Below are positions 1 to 5,325 of a stretch of DNA of 9,143 bases, piece after piece. The notes under the pieces are model-generated. The model searched no databases. It had not been told where the DNA came from and saw only the letters and a program-made list of their open reading frames with translations. This DNA is from Methylococcaceae bacterium (lineage in GTDB: Bacteria > Pseudomonadota > Gammaproteobacteria > Methylococcales > Methylococcaceae), in NCBI GenBank assembly GCA_005792805.1, contig SXQV01000084.1:1-9143 (forward strand), written 5' to 3'. Made by a program: the position numbers and the translations under genes. The first letter of the stretch is position 1, and each line of letters opens with the position of its first letter.

Positions 1-1053
1 CATGTGGAGCATCCCGAGAAACCCGCAGCGAAAGCCAAAACCCAGCGCCTGGGACGTTTCTGGCTCGAATTGAAGCGCTGCGTCGTTGAGATGCAGCTTG
101 TTTAGCGCCTCGCGAAGATCTTCATAATCATCGGATTCCACGGGGTAAAGGCCCGCAAACACTCTGGGCTGAACCTGCTGAAAACCCGACAGCGGCTCCG
201 CACAAGGCTGATCGGTCCCGGTGATCGTGTCACCGACGGGTGCCCCAAAAATGTCTTTAATGCCGGCGATGACGAAGCCCACCTCACCGGTATCGAGCCT
301 CTCTTTGTCCAGCGATTTGGGAGTGAATACGCCTAGTTTGTCGACGATATGGCTCTTGCCTGTCGACATCATCACAATCTTCTGTTTGCGGTTGATTGAA
401 CCGTTGACCACGCGCACCAAAGATACAACGCCCAGATAGTTATCAAACCAGGAATCGATGATCAAAGCCTGTAATGGCGCAGCGGGGTCGCCCTCGGGCG
501 ACGGCACCTTGGCCACCAACTGCTCCAGAAGGTCTTCCACGCCCAGTCCGGTTTTTGCGCTGATGCGGAGGGCTTCATCCGCCGGCACCCCGATGATTTC
601 CTCGATTTCCGTACAGACACGATCCGGTTCGGCCGAAGGCAGGTCGATTTTGTTCAGAACAGGAATCACCTCCAGGCCCTGCTCAATTGCCGTGTAACAG
701 TTGGCAACGCTCTGGGCTTCAACCCCTTGGGCCGCATCTACCACCAGCAGTGCACCCTCACAAGCGGCCAGGGAGCGCGAGACTTCATAAGAGAAGTCGA
801 CATGACCGGGCGTATCGATCAGGTTCAACTGATAAGTCTGCCCATCCCGCGCCTTGTAACCCAAAGTAACACTCTGAGCCTTAATGGTAATTCCACGTTC
901 GCGCTCGATGTCCATTGAATCGAGCACCTGGGCGGACATCTCCCTCTCCGTAAGACCGCCGCAAGTTTGGATGAAGCGATCTGCCAGGGTTGATTTACCA
1001 TGATCTATGTGAGCGATGATGGAGAAATTGCGGATGTTTTTTTGGTCTGACAC
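1..1053 (-). CDS. lepA: Elongation factor 4 (LepA) GTPase, N-terminal 351 residues, cut by window edge
   Basis: Ribosome-associated translational GTPase of the EF-G family, acting in the cytoplasm during initiation or elongation. The start is a GTG at 1053 giving MSDQKNIRNFSIIAHIDHG, the usual LepA opening. All GTPase motifs are visible: G1 AHIDHGKS at residues 14-21, G2 within ERGITIKAQ, G3 DTPGH at 80-84, G4 NKID at 134-137 and G5 SAKTG at 165-169. The domain II region follows, and the frame stays open to base 1, ending in CGFLGMLHM, a stretch typical of LepA. About 250 C-terminal residues are missing, judged from a family length near 600. AAGGA at 1062-1066 lies 8 bases before the GTG and inside the end of mucD. 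With only 4 bases between the mucD stop and this start, the two are very likely one operon and translationally coupled. No broken motif is seen; identification is secure. Confidence 0.97.
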   Translation of the reverse strand, partial: MSDQKNIRNFSIIAHIDHGKSTLADRFIQTCGGLTEREMSAQVLDSMDIERERGITIKAQSVTLGYKARDGQTYQLNLIDTPGHVDFSYEVSRSLAACEGALLVVDAAQGVEAQSVANCYTAIEQGLEVIPVLNKIDLPSAEPDRVCTEIEEIIGVPADEALRISAKTGLGVEDLLEQLVAKVPSPEGDPAAPLQALIIDSWFDNYLGVVSLVRVVNGSINRKQKIVMMSTGKSHIVDKLGVFTPKSLDKERLDTGEVGFVIAGIKDIFGAPVGDTITGTDQPCAEPLSGFQQVQPRVFAGLYPVESDDYEDLREALNKLHLNDAALQFEPETSQALGFGFRCGFLGMLHM

Positions 1054-1057
1054 AGCC

Positions 1058-2506
1058 TCAATCCTTGAGCTTGATGGCCAGGAACTGCGATCCGCCTTGC
1101 CGTTGCACCAGCATGGCCACGCTCTTTCCTTTCGGTAGGCCCTGAACAATCTCACCCAAATGCTTCACATCCCGCACGGCTTGATCCCCTACCCGAAGGA
1201 TGACATCACCGCGACGGATACCGGCTTCAGCGGCCGGACCCGGCTTCACGCCCATAATCAGCACACCACCCGTCTTGGGCAGCTCTAGCTGTTCGCGCTG
1301 TTCATCAGTCGGATTGGCCACCGAAACACTCAGTCGGGCCACGTTATCTCCGGCTACCGCACCCTCGTTACTTGCAACGGCGGGTTCCTCATCAGGCAAC
1401 GCGCCTATCTTGACCGGGACATCCACCGATTTTCCTTCACGCCGCACCTTGAGCTTGGCGGTTTCGCCGATTTTAGTCGCACCTACCATTGGCGGCAGTT
1501 CAGCTGAGGTATTGATTTCCTTGCCATTGAATTCCTCAATGATGTCGCCGATCTGAAGTCCCGCCGCTCCCGCCGGACTTTTTGGCAGAATCTTCGAGAC
1601 CAGGGCACCCTGTGGTTTTTTCATACCGAAGGATTCAGCCAACTCACGGGTCACATCCTGAATTTGCACGCCCAGCCAGCCACGGGACACCTTCCCCTGC
1701 GACTTCAACTGCTCCACCACCTGCATGGCAACGTCAATCGGAATTGCAAAAGACAACCCCATGAAACCACCCGTGCGGCTGTAAATCTGGGAGTTAACAC
1801 CTATCACCTCGCCATCAAGATTAAATAGGGGCCCACCGGAGTTACCTGGATTAATCGCTACGTCCGTCTGGATGAACGGAACATAATTATCACTGGGCAG
1901 GCTCCGTCCCTTTGCGCTGACGATGCCGGCCGTCACCGAGTGATCAAAACCAAACGGCGAACCTATCGCCAGCACCCATTCCCCCACTTTGAGCTCGTCC
2001 GAAGACCCCATTTTCACAACGGGCAACTCCTTGGCTTCTAGTTTCAGGAGCGCAATATCGCTGCGCTTGTCGGAACCAACAATTTTAGCGACCAGTTCAC
2101 GCCGATCCTGCAAGCGAACAACCACCTCCTCAGCGTCCTTTATGACATGGTGATTGGTAATGACGTACCCATCAGGTGAAATAATAAAGCCTGACCCTAG
2201 GGATTTGGCCTCATTTGGCTCTCCCCCACCTGGTCCACTGGGACCACCCGGGACGCCTGGCCCACCCTCGCCAAAATAGCGCTTCAGCAATTCATCGAAA
2301 GGCACGCCCTCGGGAATTTCCATCCCCTCGGGCAGTTGTGGCTGCATCTCGTTGGCGACCACCTTCTGAGTGGTGCTGATGTTCACCACAGCGGCGTTGT
2401 TCTGCTCAACCAGCCCTGTGAAATCGGGCAATTGCCCGTAACTCGGTGGCGCGAGCATTACGAGCGGCAGCAGTAGATAGACGAGGCGCCATGTGGCTTT
2501 CAGCAT
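1058..2506 (-). CDS. mucD: Periplasmic HtrA-type serine protease MucD (DegP family)
   Basis: Periplasmic serine protease/chaperone that degrades misfolded envelope proteins; in Pseudomonas it dampens AlgU activation. I place the start at ATG 2506 (482 aa), not at the TTG 21 bases upstream, because GGAG at 2513-2516 sits 6 bases before it and the product then opens with a clean signal peptide (MLKATWRLVYLLLPLVML, likely cut after SYG near residue 24). The trypsin-like domain carries the triad His120 (TNHHVI), Asp150 (RSDIALL) and Ser223 (GNSGGP). Two PDZ domains follow, about 276-368 (RGWLGVQIQDV) and 388-480. A Gly/Pro-rich insert at 81-97 sits in the loop before the protease core. The signal peptide and two PDZ domains favour MucD/DegP over the membrane-anchored, single-PDZ DegS/AlgW type. 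It follows rseC by 45 bases and precedes lepA by 4. Confidence 0.95.
   Translation of the reverse strand: MLKATWRLVYLLLPLVMLAPPSYGQLPDFTGLVEQNNAAVVNISTTQKVVANEMQPQLPEGMEIPEGVPFDELLKRYFGEGGPGVPGGPSGPGGGEPNEAKSLGSGFIISPDGYVITNHHVIKDAEEVVVRLQDRRELVAKIVGSDKRSDIALLKLEAKELPVVKMGSSDELKVGEWVLAIGSPFGFDHSVTAGIVSAKGRSLPSDNYVPFIQTDVAINPGNSGGPLFNLDGEVIGVNSQIYSRTGGFMGLSFAIPIDVAMQVVEQLKSQGKVSRGWLGVQIQDVTRELAESFGMKKPQGALVSKILPKSPAGAAGLQIGDIIEEFNGKEINTSAELPPMVGATKIGETAKLKVRREGKSVDVPVKIGALPDEEPAVASNEGAVAGDNVARLSVSVANPTDEQREQLELPKTGGVLIMGVKPGPAAEAGIRRGDVILRVGDQAVRDVKHLGEIVQGLPKGKSVAMLVQRQGGSQFLAIKLKD
1062..1066 (-). promoter_or_regulatory. Ribosome binding site of lepA
   Basis: AAGGA on the minus strand, 8 bases from the GTG start at 1053 and lying within the last codons of mucD. 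It fixes the non-ATG start of lepA and implies that ribosomes ending mucD can restart on lepA. Confidence 0.7.
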
Positions 2507-2512
2507 CGGTGA

Positions 2513-2516
2513 CTCC
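2513..2516 (-). promoter_or_regulatory. Ribosome binding site that decides the mucD start
   Basis: GGAG on the minus strand, 6 bases before ATG 2506. The upstream TTG at 2527 has no comparable site, so the shorter product with a standard signal peptide is preferred. Confidence 0.7.
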
Positions 2517-2551
2517 GGGGAACGCAAAAATCGGACAAGATTAATAGATGA

Positions 2552-2986
2552 TCAGCGCAACGGCATGATCGATAGCAATTCGTGAGATTCATCCAAACCA
2601 AGCATCTGGTTCAATAAGCACCAGAGGGTCAAGAACAAGCCCAGTAAACCACCCATGATTGAAAAACCTTCGGAACCCTCGGGCGTAACGAACATTGCAA
2701 CCCAATCACCCACAAGAGCGCCAACCAAGAGTCCTAACAAGGGGATAAGGTATAGCAAAACGCTGGCATTAATGAAAAGTTTGGGGGACACACTGACGAT
2801 AACACGCTCACCAATAGAGAACTGGGCTGGAGTTGCCAGTGAAACAATCTTGTCCGTTGGTGCCTTGGCACCATTCAGCCTGAGATTTGCACAGTCCGTT
2901 TTGCAATTCTGGCAGCTGCGTGGCACTGCCTTCAGCCAGACACGATCACCGATCACCCGGGTGACAACCGCCTGACCGTCCAGCAT
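2552..2986 (-). CDS. rseC: Sigma-E regulator RseC/MucC, inner-membrane protein
   Basis: 144-residue RseC/MucC family protein. In E. coli RseC is a minor positive modulator of the sigma-E pathway, and relatives act in SoxR reduction with Rnf/Rsx; its exact role here is unknown. The N-terminal part (1-67) has a beta-rich look and a cysteine cluster Cys25-X2-Cys28-X3-Cys32. Two hydrophobic segments follow at about 70-99 (LFINASVLLYLIPLLG onward) and 108-129 (FSIMGGLLGLFLTLW), giving the expected two-pass membrane layout. The ATG at 2986 overlaps the rseB stop by one base (TAATG), and AAGGG at 2996-3000 lies 9 bases upstream, so translation is coupled to rseB. The third cysteine is closer to the second than I recall for E. 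coli RseC and Pseudomonas MucC. Family assignment is firm from sequence and position. Confidence 0.9.
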   Translation of the reverse strand: MLDGQAVVTRVIGDRVWLKAVPRSCQNCKTDCANLRLNGAKAPTDKIVSLATPAQFSIGERVIVSVSPKLFINASVLLYLIPLLGLLVGALVGDWVAMFVTPEGSEGFSIMGGLLGLFLTLWCLLNQMLGLDESHELLSIMPLR

Positions 2987-4002
2987 TAGTCGCCGCCCTT
3001 TTTCTGAACACCGTTGGCGATCAACGCAACCGTTTTTTGGGGCACTTCGCCCATGACAGTCACTTCAAAATCCCCCAACATCAACGAGTCGACGCTCGCC
3101 GCACCCAACTTTCGAGCCCCCGGTTTAAAATGATCTGCCCGCTTCTCGATGTATACCGACACCGACGAGAAACCGTCGCTCATAAGAATGTGCTCCACCG
3201 GGGAATTCAGCGGTGGCCGCTTGAGCATGGAGTAAGAGAGGATCTGAAAACCCTCAGGTACGGACTTGAACGTCCACTTCAGCCCTTCGACAGGTAAAGT
3301 TTCCCGATGACTGATCTGGGTGATGGCTGAAGTAGCCTGTACTGAAGGTTGCAAATCCTGGGCAGCTATCGAATCTTTGGTGTTGATCGTGGTGAAGATC
3401 ATCTGCTCCACTGATAACCCATCCTCATTCAGCACATCCAGTTTCAGCGGCAAATGGGTTGCCGTATCTATCCATACCAATCGACTGTAACGATAGCCAT
3501 CTCGCGATTCCAGGGCCACAACCTGAGTCAAGGCACCGGCGACGTATTCCTGACCGCGCAGATTGACGCGGTAATACCGCTCCAGAACCGAAGTATCTTC
3601 AGGCAAATTGATTAGGACAGACTGACCGGAGGGTTTGGTTTCAACGACAACCTGATGGGTATCGGCGGTGTATCTGGCAACATTGCCATCCGCGCGAAGC
3701 ACCTCCCGAAAGGGACTATTCATAGCCACCAGTCTCTCGCGCTCCTTGCCTTCCGTTACCTGATGGTAAAGCTTGAAGCTGTCTACCTGCTGATCCTTGA
3801 TGTAGGCCACCACCCCTTGATAATTCAGCGAACCGGCGGCTTGCCGCATCACTTGTAGCCACTCCATACCGGTTACGGGGTACTGGGTGCTATCCACCGC
3901 CTTACCCTGGAACGGGGCCAGCGCGAAAGCAGCGACTAAAAATATGGGAATCCGCGTCAAGAACGAGGTGCGAGTCACGTTTTGTGTTGCCCTATCGTTC
4001 AC
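2986..4002 (-). CDS. rseB: Periplasmic negative regulator RseB/MucB
   Basis: Soluble periplasmic protein that binds the periplasmic part of RseA/MucA and blocks its cleavage; in relatives, lipopolysaccharide or lipid signals displace it. The 338 residues show a signal peptide (hydrophobic core IPIFLVAAFALAPF, likely cut after GKA near 35), an N-terminal LolA-like MucB/RseB domain at about 46-215 (GMEWLQVMRQAAGSLNYQG, ERLVAMNSPFREVLR) and a C-terminal domain at about 237-334 (VEGLKWTFKSVPEGFQ). The start is uncertain. GTG 4002 overlaps the rseA end by 11 bases and gives a 17-residue polar n-region, but has no good ribosome site. GTG 3978 and TTG 3960 are shorter options, the last giving a compact signal peptide (MTRIPIFLV). 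Coupling to rseA is likely either way. Known family lengths (about 316-318) mildly favour a shorter start. Confidence 0.93.
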   Translation of the reverse strand: MNDRATQNVTRTSFLTRIPIFLVAAFALAPFQGKAVDSTQYPVTGMEWLQVMRQAAGSLNYQGVVAYIKDQQVDSFKLYHQVTEGKERERLVAMNSPFREVLRADGNVARYTADTHQVVVETKPSGQSVLINLPEDTSVLERYYRVNLRGQEYVAGALTQVVALESRDGYRYSRLVWIDTATHLPLKLDVLNEDGLSVEQMIFTTINTKDSIAAQDLQPSVQATSAITQISHRETLPVEGLKWTFKSVPEGFQILSYSMLKRPPLNSPVEHILMSDGFSSVSVYIEKRADHFKPGARKLGAASVDSLMLGDFEVTVMGEVPQKTVALIANGVQKKGGD

Positions 4003-4516
4003 GCCCAGCCGACCCGCTCACCAACCGGACGGAAGGAAGTATGCCCTGCGCGCCAGACCGATAAGCGGATTCGTTGTGCAATGCCAGATAATCACGTAAG
4101 TCAGGCTCCATGGAAGCTTTCGTCACTGGGCCATTCAATTCTACTTTAGCCAGCAACTCGCCAGCCCTGTCTGGAGAGTAGTCAGTCAGGGAGCGGCCTA
4201 CCAGCAGGGCGACTACGGCCATGGACGCTGCGATAGCGTAGGTAGCAGCTCTGTCACCTATAGGTTTGCGCAAGGACCGTGGAGCAATGATAACAGGCTC
4301 TTCAATCAGGGCCGCGTGAACACGGCCCACAAAACCACCATCAGGCACAATGGCGGTACCCGACCGCATCAGCTCCCTGGCGGCGGCATAACGGTGCAAT
4401 TTCCCGTTTAGCTTGCCGTCATTCCCAAGCCGCCCCATCAGAGAGAGAGCCTCATGGTAGCTCAACTCATCGTCCATTAGAGCACTCAATTTCTCGAAAC
4501 TTTCTTCAGCATTCAT
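3992..4516 (-). CDS. rseA: Sigma-E anti-sigma factor RseA/MucA
   Basis: Single-pass inner-membrane protein that sequesters sigma-E in the cytoplasm until stepwise proteolysis releases it. Of its 174 residues, about 1-70 form the cytoplasmic anti-sigma domain (FEKLSALMDDELSYHEAL, then the RYAAARELMR helix). The membrane segment is about 91-108 (ATYAIAASMAVVALLVG), followed by a periplasmic tail of about 66 residues. The tail end (RDYLALHNESAYRSG through LPSVRLVSG) resembles the end of Pseudomonas MucA (YLRQH, SALPYARAAS), so the C-terminus is intact. The periplasmic part is nevertheless some 20 residues shorter than MucA (194 aa in P. aeruginosa). ATG 4516 is preceded by AAGG at 4527-4530, inside the end of rpoE, with a 7-base gap to the rpoE stop. 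The first-cut protease (DegS/AlgW type) is not in this window. Confidence 0.94.
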   Translation of the reverse strand: MNAEESFEKLSALMDDELSYHEALSLMGRLGNDGKLNGKLHRYAAARELMRSGTAIVPDGGFVGRVHAALIEEPVIIAPRSLRKPIGDRAATYAIAASMAVVALLVGRSLTDYSPDRAGELLAKVELNGPVTKASMEPDLRDYLALHNESAYRSGAQGILPSVRLVSGSAGRER

Positions 4517-4523
4517 GATGTTT

Positions 4524-5093
4524 CTACCTTATCAGGGGTTCGAGCCTTCTATCGATGGCCTCTCGTGCACGGAATATACGGGACCTCACAGTGCCTACCG
4601 GGCACCCCATCACCTGGGCAATTTCCTCATAACTGAGGCCCTCAAACTCCCGAAGCGTAATGGCTGTTCTCAACTCATCCGGAAGATTCTTCAGCGCATC
4701 CTGGATGGCCATGGCAATCTCTTCGGTCAGAAGCAGACCTTCGGGAGTTTCGTAGTTCCTCAGACGTCCACCAGACTCAAATTGTTCCGCATCCTCAATT
4801 TCTATCTCGTCATCCGATGGACGACGGGATCGCATCGACAGATGGTATTTCGCAGTGTTTATGGCTATCCGGTATATACAGGTATAAAAAGCACTATCCC
4901 CCCGGAAGCCAGGCAAGGCGCGGTAAGCCTTGATGAAAGTCTCTTGGGCGACATCAAGCGCTTCATGCTGATCTTTGATATACCGATTGATCAGTTGGGC
5001 GATCTTGTACTGATATTTCCTGACCAATGCATCAAAGGCTTTTTTATCACCCTGCTGAACGCGCCTGACTAGTTCCTCATCGAGTTCTTCCAT
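4524..5093 (-). CDS. rpoE: RNA polymerase extracytoplasmic stress sigma factor RpoE/AlgU
   Basis: ECF sigma factor directing transcription of envelope-stress genes. With ATG 5093 it has 189 residues, like E. coli RpoE (191) and P. aeruginosa AlgU (193), and begins MEELDEELVRRVQQGDKKAF as those do. Region 2 spans about 8-90, with DVAQETFIKAYRAL at 47-60 and FRGDSAFYT at 63-71. Region 4 spans about 125-185, with LREFEGLSYEEIA at 147-159 and the helix-turn-helix VGTVRSRIFRAREAI at 166-180. Residue 72 is Cys where homologs have Trp (YTWLYRIA). The frame is open upstream to TTG 5183, but that extension has no family resemblance. AGGA at 5097-5100 is only 3 bases from the ATG, an unusually tight spacing. 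It heads the rse/muc operon and is held by RseA. A small out-of-frame ORF overlaps its start. Confidence 0.97.
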   Translation of the reverse strand: MEELDEELVRRVQQGDKKAFDALVRKYQYKIAQLINRYIKDQHEALDVAQETFIKAYRALPGFRGDSAFYTCIYRIAINTAKYHLSMRSRRPSDDEIEIEDAEQFESGGRLRNYETPEGLLLTEEIAMAIQDALKNLPDELRTAITLREFEGLSYEEIAQVMGCPVGTVRSRIFRAREAIDRRLEPLIR

Positions 5094-5205
5094 GCGTCCT
5101 GTGCTGTGTCCATTGGTTGGTATAACGCGTCGCCCAATGCTTGATTTGCCTTTTTGAGACCCCGGTCGTCGCATACCAAGCAAACACCTGAGACATCGCC
5201 GACAT
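5077..5205 (-). CDS. Possible 42-codon leader ORF overlapping the start of rpoE
   Basis: ATG 5205 (or in-frame ATG 5196) opens a frame of 42 codons ending in TGA at 5079-5077, 17 bases inside rpoE in another frame. The peptide begins MSAMSQVFAWYATTG, continues with a basic, aromatic stretch (TGVSKRQIKHWATRY at 14-28) and ends in a polar Arg/His-rich tail. It has three Trp and two Tyr, unusual for random leader sequence. Neither ATG has a good ribosome site, though the first is only about 8 bases from the transcript start predicted by the promoter at 5220-5248. E. coli has a described leader ORF, rseD, upstream of and translationally coupled to rpoE; I infer that this could be the counterpart from arrangement alone, without an alignment. 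It may equally be chance. Confidence 0.35.
   Translation of the reverse strand: MSAMSQVFAWYATTGVSKRQIKHWATRYTNQWTQHRTHGRTR
5097..5100 (-). promoter_or_regulatory. Tightly spaced ribosome site of rpoE
   Basis: AGGA (within ACAGGA) on the minus strand, 3 bases before ATG 5093. It supports this start over the longer in-frame options at 5174 and 5183. The spacing is shorter than optimal and the site lies inside the leader ORF, so efficient rpoE initiation may depend on ribosomes translating that ORF (inference). Confidence 0.5.
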
Positions 5206-5219
5206 CCGATCTGCGCGGC

Positions 5220-5248
5220 ATTATCGTCGTTTAGGGTTCACCATTCAA
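5220..5248 (-). promoter_or_regulatory. Candidate sigma-70-type promoter for the rpoE operon
   Basis: On the minus strand TTGAAT (5243-5248) and GATAAT (5220-5225) are separated by exactly 17 bases. The -35 matches TTGACA at four positions and the -10 matches TATAAT at five. Transcription would start near 5213, leaving a leader of about 120 bases before rpoE. It is the best promoter match I found in this 232-base gap and would serve housekeeping expression of rpoE-rseABC-mucD-lepA. Confidence 0.5.
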
Positions 5249-5295
5249 TGCAACGGCATCTTCGAGAGACGGGCTGCCTCAACAGGGTGCCGGGG

Positions 5296-5310
5296 AATTC
5301 AACCTGAATT
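5296..5310. repeat. Short perfect inverted repeat downstream of glgP
   Basis: AATTCA, three bases, TGAATT: a perfect 6-bp dyad 15 bases after the glgP stop. It is AT-rich, with no following T-run, so it does not look like an intrinsic terminator. It may be a small operator or chance. No other terminator is visible between glgP and rpoE, so read-through into rpoE is possible. Confidence 0.25.
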
Positions 5311-5325
5311 GGCAAATAATCGTCC

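Noticed and set aside
458..918. Three plus-strand open frames opposite lepA
   Set aside because: Minus-strand translation gives the LepA GTPase motifs without a break, so these are shadows.
2555..2640. Possible internal promoter for mucD in the end of rseC (GAACCA and TCTCA, 19 bases apart)
   Set aside because: Spacing and hexamers fit sigma-E poorly, and no sigma-70 pair with proper spacing was found. An internal mucD promoter is known in Pseudomonas but cannot be shown here.
4515..5072. 185-codon open frame on the plus strand opposite rpoE
   Set aside because: It is antisense to a gene of certain identity, has no recognisable domain or ribosome site, and follows the codon pattern of the opposite strand.
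5094..5183. N-terminal extension of RpoE from TTG 5183 or ATG 5174
   Set aside because: The extra 27-30 residues match nothing in RpoE/AlgU, and the product from ATG 5093 has the normal length and opening. The open frame is notable only because the leader ORF uses a different frame over the same bases.
5192..5206. Direct repeat GATGTC-GGC-GATGTC in the rpoE leader
   Set aside because: Two 6-base copies are too short to mean much and lie within the candidate leader ORF.
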